58,000 nucleotides of DNA, taken from contig CM043945.1 in the NCBI GenBank assembly GCA_014529385.2, forward strand, positions 144,205,741 to 144,263,740. Direction: 5' to 3'. This DNA comes from Adiantum capillus-veneris. Its lineage: Eukaryota; Streptophyta; Polypodiopsida; Polypodiales; Pteridaceae. A program made the position numbers and the translations under genes. Each line of letters begins with the position of its first letter. Position 1 is the stretch's first letter. Positions 45,469 to 57,238 of the stretch are shown here, piece by piece. The notes under the pieces were generated by a model. It was not told the DNA's origin and searched no databases. It saw nothing but the letters and a program-made list of their open reading frames with translations.

Positions 45469-47353
45469 ATGGCAGTTGGCAGTGTCGTAGTAGAAGCAAA
45501 CAAAGCAGCGCCACCGCCGCCGGCACAGATAACAGCCTATGTGGTGTTCACATGCATTATGGCCAGCAGCGGCGGCCTTATGTATGGATATGACCTTGTC
45601 ATTGCTGGTAATTAAAATTCATGTCTGTTTAATTACTCAACTAAGTACTACACATATAGAGCACATCATGTATTTGTGTCAGTATGTTTATATGTTTGTA
45701 CCTCTTGCCTGCAGGGGGCATTTCAATTATGGATGATTTTCTGCTCAAATTCTATCCAAGTGTGTACATGCATAAGAAGAATGCCCAGGAAGACAACTAC
45801 TGCAGGTACAACAACCAAGTCTTCCAGCTATTCAGCTCCAGCCTCTACCTAGCAGCTTTGATCTCCACCTTCTTCGCGTCAGTGGTAAGCAAAAAGCTGG
45901 GAAGGAGGGTAACCCTGTTAGGTGCAGCCATGTTCTTTATCATCGGCACAGTCATTGGCACCGCAGCAGAAAACCTTGCCATGATCGTTACTGGTCGGGC
46001 CCTTCTCGGATGTGGAATTGGCTTCGCCAACCAGGTACTACTATAGGCTATGCGTAGCAAGTCTCGATAAGATTTGAGTTTCACATTACTACACCCATAT
46101 AAACAGCTTTCAAATCCGATGGTTGAATGGGTATATAACATAGTAACATCTTATAACTGCAGGCAGTGCCAGTGTACTTGTCGGAGATAGCACCTCCAAG
46201 AATTAGAGGAGGCCTGAACATACTGTTTGGGGTGTATGTGACCATAGGAGTAGTCTCAGGCAGCATTGTAAACTACTTTGCAGCCAAGGTACATCCATGG
46301 AGATGGAGGCTCTCATTGGGAATAGCAGAAATCCCAGCACTTCTTCTCACACTCTTCACTCTTGTCATTGTAGAGACCCCCTCTTCTCTCATAGAGAGAG
46401 GCAAGCATGAGCAAGCGCGAGATGTGCTTTGCAGGATTCGGGGAACCACGGAAGTCTCCGCTGAGCTTGACGAGCTTATAGAGATCTGTAGGAGGCCGGT
46501 GGTCCAGGGCAGCCGAGGACATAGCTGGGAAAGCTTTAGGGAGTTTTTTTGTGAGAGAAGGCATAGAGGTGCCATGGTGGTGGCTTGCATGCTACCCTTC
46601 TTCCAGCAGGTGTCAGGCAATGATGCCATCTTGTTTTATGGGATTTTCCTCTTCAAGCTAGCTGGCTTTGGTGATCAGGCATCCCTCTACTCAGCCATCA
46701 TCGTTGGTGGTTGCGGATTACTGTCGTGCTTGTTGACGATGCTGTTCATCGATAGACTCGGCCGACGTCCATTTCTTCTCATTGGCTCTGCTTTGATGGC
46801 TTCTGTTCTGGTATGCACTCACACCTGACTAAGAAGTTTTCAAACTCTTCTCTTTGGATGTCATGCAGCTCTCTCTCAAGTGAAGTACGGTGTTGGCTCT
46901 TGCCAGGTGATCCTCGGCAGCATCTTTGCAGCAACATTACGGGGTGATGTGAGGAAGTTCCCATTAGCACAGAGTGTGACAGAAGTGGTGATGGTTTGTA
47001 TCTTTGTCATTGGCTTTGGAGTGTCGATTGGGCCACTTGCCTGGCTCATACCAGGCGAGATCCTCCCTCAGGATGTGCGGTCGGCCGGGCAAAGCATTGC
47101 CGTCTTTGTCAACATGCTGTTCAAGTTCATCATTGCGCAGACATTCTTGTCCATGTTGTGTGCCTTCAAGTTTGGAATTTTTTTCTTCTTTGCAGGCTGG
47201 AGTTTTGTGATTGCCACCTTCACCATACTCTTCTTGCCAGAGACGAAGCAGGTTCCTTTACACAAGATGGAAACCTTATGGCAGGACCATTGGTTCTGGA
47301 AGCAAATTGTGGGCCCACCATCACCGGTGCCGCCAAATTCTCCCATGTTGTGA
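45469..47353 (+). CDS. STP-type monosaccharide/H+ symporter, four exons
   Basis: Exons 45469-45607, 45715-46034, 46163-46810 and 46907-47353, all with GT-AG introns; they join to 517 residues, the normal STP length. A plasma-membrane major-facilitator protein with 12 predicted helices. Seen: GYD (Asp42), GRR 109-111, TGR (Arg141), PVYLSEIAPPRIRG, VETP, FFQQ (301-302), DRLGRR, WLIPGEILPQDVRSAGQS and LPETK. Asp42/Arg141 correspond to the proton-coupling pair of Arabidopsis STP10, and Cys76/Cys454 to its extracellular disulfide (from memory). Three STP sugar contacts are changed: Gly176 for Gln, Asp307 for the Asn of GIN, Gly338 for Asn. Hexose uptake is therefore uncertain. No stop or frameshift, so probably functional. 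A retrotransposon LTR ends 55 bp before the ATG. Confidence 0.92.
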
Positions 47354-47585
47354 CTGTAATCTCCATCAAAGGACATGATGCTTTTAATAATGTTGGCATG
47401 TTACAAACATTCGTTTATTACAAACTGCAAGACCAGTTCCACAGAATTTCCTTGTAAGAAAATTACCAAGTAGCACCCACATTCCCCTCTACGAGAAGGT
47501 TAGCATGTACTTAAAATACCAGTTAATAGAATGCACACAACAGGATAATAGCAATGTATAAAATTCTCATCAATTTTAAGGCCAC

Positions 47586-47660
47586 CTTTTGTATATTTTA
47601 CTTGCCAGAGACAAAGCATCTTCATGTTTACAAGATCTATGGAAACCTTGTCCACGACCA
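47586..47660 (+). pseudogene. Relic of the last exon of the sugar transporter
   Basis: TTTACTTGCCAGAGACAAAG and ATGGAAACCTTGTCCACGAC closely match exon 4 (47230-47290 region), giving residues LPETKHL versus LPETKQV. Only about 70 bp are recognisable. It suggests an ancient tandem copy of the transporter's 3' end or a decayed paralogue. Confidence 0.6.
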
Positions 47661-48170
47661 GCTATACAATTCCTTTTGCATATTGTGATTGTTCCGAATA
47701 AAAATCTGTAGCACAATATCAGTGCCCTAATTTTTCATTTAGAAGGTGAGTCCAGCTATAAAATTCCTTGTGCATATTGTGATTGTTCCGTAGCACATCA
47801 TTTCCCTAATTTTTCATTGAGAAGCTGGGTCCATCTGTAGTGTTTGGGTATTAAAAGCATGGATTGTTGATCGGTGGGAATGAAGCTTCTGCCTGCATGG
47901 CCTGTCAAACTATATGAGCAGAAACACAGAATTTGTTCATATATTTTCGCAATATTCCCGGGTGGATCCTAGTCACAAAAGTGTTGTATACATGCTTCCT
48001 CTAATACAGAAACATAATTGGGTGTTGTAAGATTATCAACAAGCTATACAATTCCTTTTGCATATAGTGATTCCGAATTATAATCCGTAGCACATGATCA
48101 GTGCCCTGATTTTTTTTATATTGAGAAGCTGAGTCCTAAAAGCATGGATTCTCGATCGGTCGGAATGTCT
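47660..48170 (+). repeat. Three diverged direct repeats downstream of the transporter
   Basis: Copies at about 47660-47752, 47753-47831 and 48041-48168. Shared parts: AGCTATACAATTCCTTTTGC, ATATTGTGATTGTTCCG, CCTAATTTTTCATT, GAGAAGCTGAGTCC and AAAAGCATGGATT. The first holds AATAAA (47697-47702), a possible poly(A) signal. They may be duplicated 3' untranslated sequence of the transporter. Confidence 0.6.
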
Positions 48171-48495
48171 AGGCACCATATTTGATTCACGTCATTCGTG
48201 AGGCTTCCCTGTCTGTGGAGGTGCCTCTCAGATCATGTAAGGCTCTAGAAAATTATAATATGGTTGATTAACGTATATTCCTCTCATACAGAAACATGCA
48301 AAAGATCAGATAAAAGACCTTTCAGATTGAAGGGAGAGCGAAATTCTTTGTAGAATAGGCTGCTGGTTATAGGTTGAGATAAATATTGGACTCTTATGTC
48401 CAAGTGGCAAAAATAGAGCACCCACATCGTGGGATGAATTCAAGTGCAAAGTTTTTCAATTTGAAAAATTCGATAGTGGTGGGACTTTCTATTTT

Positions 48496-48961
48496 GGGAA
48501 AATTACCAAAATTCTCCTCTAATTTGTGGAAATTCCTAAAATACCCCTCAAATTTCAAAAATTCCAAAAATACCCTTGTATCTATTTTATTTGGATTGTT
48601 CACGATTTCCTAGTCTTTATTCTTTTTTGACAATGCATATCCGTTTTTTAGTGCCTAGCATGTAATTTGTCACAAATTACCTCCCAAAAAAAGACAATTA
48701 TGTCTAAAAATAATGAAGCAATTCATCTCCAAAGCCTACATAACCAGCTCAAATTCTAGTTTTAGTATCTTGTTTTCATAGACAATCAGTTTTCTTATGA
48801 AAAGCTACAATTTTTTAAATTTTTGGATAAGTATTTAGGGAATTTTGGAAAGTTTGAAGGGCATTTTGGGAATTTTTGACAAAATATGAGGGGTACATTT
48901 GAAATTTGAAGGGTATTTTGGGAATTTCCACAAATTAGAGGGGTATTTTGGTAATTTTCCC
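48496..48961. repeat. Inverted-repeat (hairpin/MITE-like) element
   Basis: Left arm 48496-48559 and right arm 48898-48961 are reverse complements with 4 mismatches in 64 bp, separated by about 340 bp. The arms consist of AAATTACCAAAATACCCCTC and TGGAAATTCCCAAAATAC type motifs, partly repeated inside the loop. No transposase gene. Could be a non-autonomous DNA element or a transcribed hairpin. No target duplication was identified. Confidence 0.6.
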
Positions 48962-49001
48962 ATCTATTTTTTAACTGGCCCCCAATCAGACAGTGTTGAA
49001 G

Positions 49002-49002
<1 letters not shown>

Positions 49003-49034
<32 letters not shown>
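49003..49034. repeat. (CT)n microsatellite
   Basis: About 32 bp of CT dinucleotides. Confidence 0.85.
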
Positions 49035-49038
<4 letters not shown>

Positions 49039-50783
49039 GCGTACACGCGAGTTGAGGCGAGGCACTGCCTTCCTGTGTCTCCATCGGCAGCTGTGCTCAA
49101 GCGAAACAAGTGATAAAATCACAAGGCCTGCCATTTCAAGGTAGTAACTCTTGATGGCGGGTCACAAAGGCTATTCCAACTACAACTCTCTCACAAACAC
49201 ATGGCAATAGTGTTGGGCTCAAATGCAGTCTTTCAAGTGTTGCCTAGAGATGGTAGCAGTGTCGAGCAGAGTTGCCCAGGACAAGATCAATAGGGTAATG
49301 GTTGTCAATTGCTTGAGCACACCATAGTCAAGGTAGACACATTGGGAATGCAAAGTTAGCTTACCTCCACTACATTCTCTCCACTAACATGAGCCCAACA
49401 ATATATCACCCATTTCGAAGTGCAAAGCCGCAAGACCCAAGACACGCCTAACCACTTAAGTCTTAAGGCCACAAAGCTTTCAATAGATTACTCTCCAAAT
49501 TTACCTGCATATTGTTTTAAAAAATCATCAAGTTAACTATAGACAACCTTCATTCAAAACGGTACGGTGGCAACAATTCCCACGGCCACAACTTGTTGAC
49601 TTAAATTAGGCAACAAGCACAACCATTAGAGCACGCACAACAAACAAACACAAAATAGAAAAGCAAAATAACCATGCAAACATGAGCTTGAGCATTAGGC
49701 TAAATTTTAAAAAAAACACGACTAATTTTTTTGCAACAACAGCATGGCACAACAATAAGCAAACACACAAAGCAATTCAAATTCAACCTTGACTTTTGAG
49801 CATCAAAAACTAGCAGAACCAAAGAAAAATAAGTAACTCAGATTAACTAACGTTTGAGAGGCCCACTTAACATGAGCCTAAGTTGAAAGAAGAGGAAACT
49901 AGTAATGATGTCATAAACATCTCCAAGGATACTAAAAATTGAGACTAAGTTGGAAGGAGGGGAAGAACACTGAAGCAGTCACATCACAAATAAACAGGCA
50001 GAATGTTGTTGATCTGTGGAGCACCGCATCACTCTTCCCTGGAGACTCTGTGCCGACTATTGCAAGCTTGCTGCAGGATAACAATAAAAAGCCACCATGA
50101 CAGTCAGCAAAGAACTAAACATAACGTAATTTGCTTCACACTTACCAAGAGTGAAAAGGGTCACGAATGGTCAAAATCTGCAGCGAACAATCTTAAGCAT
50201 GAGCATAAGAGTTTCAAAAAGGGAAACATGATACATCATCAAATTGCAAGAGATTTACAACTGGGCGAAGTGTTGCTCCATGAGCTAATGCCCTTATGCA
50301 TGGACCCGCATAACCCACTTGCTACTTACCTCCTCCCCCACTTTGCACAACGGCTAGAGCCATAACACAAAACCATCAGTTCAGCTAATCTTAATCCCAC
50401 CTTGGTAACCAGTTGCAAAATAATCAAATAGGGTTTTTCGCAGTGATCTCATGGGTGTCGATTTGCAAGGGCACTCAGAGTCTTGAGCCTCGAAGCCCCA
50501 ACCAACAAGCGAGAGACTTGCCTCAAAACTCAATCAAATGGTTGAACGACGACTTGTTGGTAGATTCTGAGGATGTCTTAATGGAGCGATGGAAGGAGAA
50601 TTTGAGTGCGTTTTCAGAGAAGGTGTACAAACAGAGAAAGCCTAGGAAAGTGTTAGTTTAGCATGGCACACGTGGGAACCACCATGGTGGCCATGTTGTT
50701 AGATGTCTAGCACGGTGGTCATGGCCACAACACACACACACACACACACATCCAGTGGCCCATGCTTGTGCCTTGAGAGAGGG

Positions 50784-50818
<35 letters not shown>

Positions 50819-52350
50819 CTGTTGCAACTCTAGATGATGGCTTGTGGGATTCCTTATGACTGTATTATGTTAAGCATAAATGCACATCAGACAAAGCGTA
50901 GTTCAACGTTGAAATAAACCAAGCTTTCCAGAAGAGAAACCTCGCCATACCACTAACCTCAAAAATGCAGATAGATATCCAAGTCACCTCTGCTGCGTGT
51001 TCTCCAAGCGAGATGATCATGAGCTTTTGAAAGTAGGCTCACACCCAGTGAGAGGGATTGACAAGTTGACAAGCGCAGACCAGCAATGTAGCAAGGCAGG
51101 GTTAACGAGATCTTAGGCAAGCCAGGTCAACGTGTCGACGTCAGGCTTGGGGGGACCACAAGCAAAGGTATGCCCATGCATCTGAGGCCTTGAGGGCTGA
51201 AGTTCTTGAACTAGACATGACTCATGCGCTCCTTTCACATCCCAGATAGCGCACTTACGTTGGCATTGGATGGGCGGCAGATCACATGCAAAAAGGCCTT
51301 GCGGTTCCTCATGCAAAGAACAGAACCCTCTGTGGCAACGTTGGAGGATGGTAATCAACACCTTGCCCTATTGTCACGACCTTCAGTTAACTGTCCTGCA
51401 AGCAAGAAAGAAACACGCTTAGATGCTTGCTCTATCTAAGAGGGAAAATACGGTAGCCCTAAAAAAACACAGCTCACTCACATGAGTGAAACCAGCAATA
51501 AGCTCTTCATGGATAGCCCCTCCTCTTATTTGAAGCAGGCAATGCAACATCATGGCATAGGGGGGAAGAGCCCACACATAGAGTTGTTGCATGGTAGGAG
51601 AGGCCGCCCCAAACATAGCGCTATGGATGAGAAACCCTCTCGTAACCCTAAAGTGCAATCCCACACCCATGAAAACATGACACGATGAGACACGATGAGA
51701 CCCATCCAATCCAATCAAACTTAAAAATAAATCTCACCACTCATGAAGATGTTCAAGGCAGGTCGTCGTTGGCATCACACGTTGGTAGGTCACCAAGCAC
51801 TAATGACAAGGGAAGGCCAAATGAAGGAATGCTGGTAGGCCATGTGGATCAAAAGAAAGGGAGAGGCATGTGTGTTTGATGTTAGTTTTTTAAAAGCTAT
51901 CAACATTTCATGCTTTCAAAGGCATTGGGCAACCCAAAATCTTTTCCTTGATATATGAGCGTTCATTTTCATATTTCAAAACTCAAGATATGTCCATCAT
52001 TAAATTTACACACTCTTCATTTCAATGAGTGCCCACTATCTTATTTCAACCAATCAACATTTTTGGCCTAAAAATGCTTAGAAATACAACTCAACCTTTT
52101 TCCTATTTTAGTCAGCAAAAAGAGAAGGCAATGCTATAGCCTTTGCCCTTTGGGCAAGCCAAAAAAATGCCACATTAGTGGGATTTTTAAAACTATACCG
52201 TTTATTATCTACTAACCTCGTCGTTTGTCAGCGTGAAGTTTAAAAAAGTCCTCCGTGCCATTAGCCACCACTATCGGTAATCGCCAACCACATAGACAAA
52301 AACGTATGCGCATTTTCATATAAGTAGCTCCAAGCATATGCCCAACAACG
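49035..52350. other. 3.3 kb without a gene I can identify
   Basis: No transposon ends, no long frame and no known domain seen. A few short stretches look protein-like: plus strand 50007-50080 (LWSTASLFPGDSVPTIASLL), 50450-50661 (WLNDDLLVDSEDVLMERWKE, ending in a stop at 50659-50661 and following a TTTTTCGCAG acceptor-like site), and minus strand about 51640-51480 (ALPPYAMMLHCLLQIRGGA). They could be exons of a decayed gene; I do not recognise it. (CA)n and (GA)n runs lie at about 50732-50749 and 50785-50816. Confidence 0.35.
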
Positions 52351-52490
52351 AGCTGCTTTTAGTTAAGTGCTAGACTCGTGCTAGAGCACTCCCCTATGAA
52401 AGCCCGCGTGCAAGTTCAAACCCTTGTGTGATCTAGCACCTTTTGAGTTTAAGCATTTTGCCCTCTCCCACTGCCTTGAAAAAAAATAAG
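52351..52490 (+). repeat. tRNA-like / SINE-like sequence
   Basis: Contains an A-box-like TAGTTAAGTGC (52360-52370) and a B-box-like AGTTCAAACCC (52413-52423) at a spacing near that of tRNA genes, followed within about 80 bp by an A run (52479-52487). This matches the head of a tRNA-derived SINE. It does not fold into a proper tRNA by eye (no clean acceptor stem), so it is not called as a tRNA gene. Confidence 0.4.
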
Positions 52491-52711
52491 GCATGAAATC
52501 TGGCCGGCAATCGGCTTGACCTGACCGGTTGCCCAACGCACCATGTGGCAAACTCTAGAGGGTGCCACATCCTCTAGAGCCTGATATTTAGTAGGAGCCG
52601 TTGGTTATCATGTTGCCATATACTCTTTGCATCTACCGTGATCCGTCCCCTTCGTGTGCACATGTGTAAAAGAAGACAAGACACCTAGTATAGCAACCAT
52701 CTCTCTCTTTC

Positions 52712-52734
52712 TCCCCCCCCCCCCCCCCCCCCCC
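52712..52734. repeat. Poly-C tract flanked by CT repeats
   Basis: A C homopolymer of about 23-24 bases between CTCTCTCTTTCT and TCTCTCTCTC. The length is prone to sequencing and assembly error. Confidence 0.8.
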
Positions 52735-52739
52735 CTCTC

Positions 52740-53697
52740 TCTCTCCCCGCCCGCAATGGATGCCACAAGAATCTTATAATGAAATAACGACGATAAATTT
52801 CATCCTCCCTTGCCCTCTTAAAAGAAACAGAGGTTGGACCCAAACACCCTAAACCTTTACTCCTTGTAAAGCTTATGGATAGACCAATAAAACATTCATG
52901 ATTGCACCATAGCCAATAGATAATTGTGAGTATATTAGAGAGTAAGAACTTAATACCCAATGTAGAATATTACTTGCTTGATTGATTATAAAATAAGAGA
53001 GTTTACAAGCTTTGGATACTACCCATTTATATAAGTCTCAATGTGGAGAACTGCATCAATGATTGAATGGAAATGCACCACAAGTGAAAATGGCAAGGGT
53101 AACGTGATCTAGCACAAGTAGCATATGGCCATCAAGTGTGTAGCATGTGTTTAGGGAATGTGTAGCATGTGTGAGGCTTTGTAGGTTCCATAGCGAGAAT
53201 GTGACTATGCTCTTAAATGGTGCATGCTTGGCTTAGAGGGAGTGTTCTCACTGTGAGTGTAAGCTAGGGCTTGCCCCAACAGACGCCTTCGAGCTTACTC
53301 GATAATGCATGGACTCTCATCAGGAAGTCTAACATGGGTTACATCGGCAGGTAACTACATGGGGCTCATAAAATATGGAATATGGTGCAGAAATAACTGT
53401 GTAGGTACTACCTCCAAACTATATGGTTTGGGACAGTGTCTAAACAATAAAATTCTCAATGGAATGAATGACATATGAACTCCAAAATGAGTACTTGAGA
53501 GCTCAGTGAAAAAAAAATCTTGCAATAGACTACGATTGAGTGTGTGTATAGATGCAAAGATTCATGCAGAAAAAGTTTATGCAAGTATTAAAATGCAAAA
53601 AAAAGGTCTTTAAAAGAGAACACAAATAAATTTTTCTCAATCTAATAATCCCTAAAGATTGGCTAGGTAGTGGCCATGTAGACTTGTCCAAATCCAA
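52740..53697. other. Repeat-derived spacer, possible LTR remnant
   Basis: No gene. The part 52925-53281 begins TGTGAG, ends CCCCAACA and has TTATATAA on the minus strand, like a copia LTR in minus orientation, but no matching target duplication, primer-binding site or coding sequence was found. Confidence 0.25.
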
Positions 53698-53766
53698 TGA
53701 TAGAAATTATTAGAATCGAGTTCTACTAATCTAGTCATAAAAAGATTTATAAATCAGTTTACTGCT

Positions 53767-53830
<64 letters not shown>

Positions 53831-53983
53831 TGCCAAGAGCAATGCCCGGTGGTCAAGGACCAGGCCCAAGGGGCCGGATGCAAATGTGGATAGGGAATGA
53901 GGCCCAAGGGGCTATTTAATGGGAGGTTGGGAGGCTCATTCTCAGGTAGTCCCACCAGGGGCCTTTCACTAGTATCAGAGCTT
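53698..53983 (+). repeat. Possible LTR end and primer-binding site, plus orientation
   Basis: TAGTATCAGAGCTTA (53970-53984) is one base from the usual TGGTATCAGAGCTT primer-binding site and follows a CA dinucleotide (53967-53968), as an LTR end would. A TATA-like AGATTTATAAATC lies upstream at about 53743-53755. The LTR start is uncertain (TGATAGAAATTATT at 53698 is one option). An AG microsatellite lies inside. Confidence 0.35.
53768..53827. repeat. (AG)n microsatellite, about 60 bp
   Basis: Uninterrupted AG run. Confidence 0.92.
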
Positions 53984-53984
53984 A

Positions 53985-55978
53985 GGGGGAGTGGGCTATG
54001 GAGGAGGGGGGAAATACTTTGCATGGCTTGGCATGTTCTCTCTCTTTCTCTATCTTTCTCTCCATCCATGGACGCTCAACCTAGGTGTTCTCTGGATCTT
54101 GCTCCCCAAGCGAGTTTGCATGTCGCATGCAACACACAAGCATGGAAAAACAGTGTGCTGCTCTCCCAAGTCAGGGAGGAAGGGGAAGTCAAACCTCTTG
54201 CCCGCGTGTAGTGCCTCTAAGCCGGCAGGTCGAAGTCGACGATCGTGTGCAGAGCCGCTCAGAGCGGGAAGGGAGGCGGCATCGACCCGCGTGAAATCGG
54301 GTTGTGTTAGGCTTGCCGAATTCGCCATGGGCCAAGGAGGGGAATTCGTCACAGCAGCAAGGCTCGACATGGTCGCTATGGTGACCTTTCGATCTGATTT
54401 CCCCCTACATAGACGAACTCGTGCTGCCATCACTAGGTTTGACTTTTTTTTATTTTGTTTGTTCTCGTTTTTCCCATTATTGGGCGCCCTAGGGTACCCA
54501 TGGGCCACCCAAGCGGCCTGTCACACGACCATAGTATCCATGCGAAGCCGCATGGCCAAGGACATCTGCAAGGGGAAGCTACAGCAAGACATCGTGCATG
54601 CATAGGTTGTATGCGAGGATATTTAGCAACTACATGTACATCAATCGGCATGCCAAGACTACCACACAGAAACTCCAGCACTCTAGGCACATATGCTTAT
54701 GTTACTCTCGGCCATGGTGCCGGACACAGTACCTATGGGACGCGGATCGCCTCTCTATGGTCATATTTTTTTATTTATCGAGGCATTGATAGTCATGCAG
54801 AACTAAAGTCTAAGAAAGTGCAACGATAAGGACATGCATACTATTCGTCTAAAGCCTTCCAAGACAAGGTATGAATATTTGTTGCATTTTTTTTTTTAAC
54901 TTGGTTCTCCTTATGCAGTTGTCAATGATTATGTTGGAGCACGGCTCACTTGGTCTCCACGGTGACGTTTTGATCATTGAGCAAGGCTCATTAACTGCAT
55001 ACAACATTGTTGTGTTATGTAACGCACTCCAGAGTTGGCCTTTGCGATTTCTTCCCATGCATGGCATGTGCACAACTACAAGAGAATTGTTAGAAGCATT
55101 GGTTCCTTTTCTTGTACTCAGGGGATAATATCTACCAACAGCTCGGTGTATGCTATGAGCATACGACCTTGGGAAATATTTACCACTGTATGGGATAATA
55201 ATTCCATGGTACCGCTATTATGTCTTGGAAGAACCAACTATATGATGGTCTTATATAGTCAAGGAAAACCGTAATCAAGCTAATCAGGTACACATTCATA
55301 CCTTGCAAGTCTTTTTTTGCTTCGCAATATGATGTACAAGAAGACAAGGTCCATTATTTGTGAATAATCGACAAGGTCGACTCTCTTTTCTATGACATTT
55401 GTCGACAATAGTATTTATTGTCAATGAGGCCAGACGTATTTTTGTGAAGCACCGCTTCACTTTCCTCATATTGTACGGACACTTTCCATGTTTGGAGTAT
55501 GCTATGAGCACACGACCTTGGGGACTTTCTCCATATGTTTGCAGGGTTTTTGAGGGTGTGTATATGATACACGCGACAACTCTCTCTCGTGTAGCAGAAT
55601 TGGCTAGGAGCCAGATTCAAACGAGTTTATCTTCGAAATTTCTAGGCAACGGGCTACGTTTGATTCCATTTTTTCTTGTTTTTTCATGTTTTCACTTTTA
55701 CTTGGAAATTACTGTTGCTATGCAAAGCAAAGCTCTCAATTTTACACAAAGCAAGGCTTCTCCCTTGTGCCCAATTACTGCCCATTGACTTGGAATCAAG
55801 GGCATTTGCAAACAAGTTCGGGGAACTGGCATAATAGGGATATCCTCATAGAATCCCTAACAATCTAGCCAGTACAAGGCACTTATGGTTTTGGGACCTC
55901 ACCCTTGAGGCCATCACTCATGCCAAGGGCTTACAACTTTGCATGCAAGGCATGCTAGCTAGTGAAATGAACTCCATC
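53985..55978. other. 2 kb without recognisable gene
   Basis: Possibly decayed internal sequence of the element whose primer-binding site is at 53970. GTATGCTATGAGCA(T/C)ACGACC followed by TTGGG occurs twice (about 55147-55172 and 55497-55522), an imperfect direct repeat. No retroelement domain was recognised on either strand. Confidence 0.35.
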
Positions 55979-57238
55979 TGTCATAATAATCAATATCTAA
56001 TTCTCCTAAATGATTTTCTCATATTAAACTGATCATTTAATGTGGGGAAGTGCCAGGGGAGAAAAAGCTAGAATATTGGTTAAGCTAGCAGACTGGCCAC
56101 AGTAGGGATCCAAAGGAGGGAAAATAGGGATCCAAAGGGGGGGGGCATCTGCAAAAGAGCCATGTGCAACAATGGGCTAAAAAGACCCTAAGGTTTAGCC
56201 CATTAAGACTTCCAAAATGCTAAGGTTCCAAAATTCAAAGGTTGTGTCCAAAGGGTTAAAGCTTAGGGAGAATTGGATGCTTTGTGTACTCTCCAAAGTC
56301 AATGCATATCCCTACATGGGAGGGGGCGAGCCCTTCTTCTAGGAGATGAGAGAAGAAAGTCACACACACACACACACACAGGCTCCCTTTACACAAAGGG
56401 AATGAGGGACACATGTCAGCTCCCTAGGCCAGATGCCCAGAAGGTGTGCCCAGTTTCTATTGGATGACCCTTGAAGTGGACCAATGAGAATTAACCTAGA
56501 GTAAATCTAGTTTAATTAATTTAAAAACATTTAATAAAAAAAACCAATGAGAATTAAGTCTCCTAGAAGACTATTGGGCAGTCTCCCAAGGGGTCCAATA
56601 AGCATTCAGGAGCCCAATGGCTTGCCTGATTCCTATTGGCCAGGAGGCACAGGGGTCCAATGAGAGTTTAGTTTAATTATTTAATTACCTAAAGCTCTCA
56701 CAAAAGGGGAAAGGGGGACACATGTCAGAAGGCTATCACTTATGCTGCTTAATAGTCATTGGCTTGACTTGGGGAGAGCCAATGAGGTCTCAACAAGAGC
56801 AAATACCAAGAGGGCTCGCCCAAGAGAGAGAGGGGGCTGATTTTTGCAAGGCATTATCACACACATACTCACACAAGCTCATGTGTGAAGAAAGAGAAGA
56901 CTATCTCTTCCCAAGCTTTAATGGAGAACTCATCACCTACTCCAAGCTTGTGAGATAGAAGCCTATATCAACACTCTCTTGGCATGTGGATGCAAATCCA
57001 ACCAAGAGCCAAGCTTCAATGCATGCTCATCTCCTCTACCAAGCTAATTACTAAGCTAAGCTATGCTAATATGAGTGATTATGTGAGGAGATGTACATCT
57101 TTCTCGTATGATACTCCTTCTTCCTCTCAATCTACTCTCATACCCTGCTAGCTCTCACCATCTTCGAAGGTGTGTGAGGTCTTGGGTCTGAGAACGGGGA
57201 TAATTCAAAGTTGTGTTTGCTAAGTGTTTTGCTTAGTG
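55979..57238 (+). repeat. Gypsy LTR, copy 3, opposite orientation
   Basis: Reverse complement of about 4120-5367 of the element A LTR: starts TGTCATAATAATCAATATCT, contains the same CCAAT dyads and CA/GT run, and matches through AAGTGTTTTGCTTAG (about 57236). Like copy 2 it lacks the 360-bp inner part of the element A LTR. No primer-binding site or TG...CA end was found at the right side, so it is truncated. It is close to element A in sequence. Confidence 0.75.

Noticed and set aside
52360-52425. Functional tRNA gene
   Set aside because: Only the internal promoter boxes are recognisable. No paired acceptor stem or convincing anticodon arm was found.
52925-53281. Solo copia LTR
   Set aside because: TG...CA-like ends and a minus-strand TATA exist, but the flanking pentamers (ATAAT and GACGC) do not match and no second copy is in the window. 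Mentioned only as a possibility.
53985-55978. Internal coding region of a plus-strand retroelement following the primer-binding-like site
   Set aside because: No Gag, protease, integrase, reverse transcriptase or RNase H motif in any frame.
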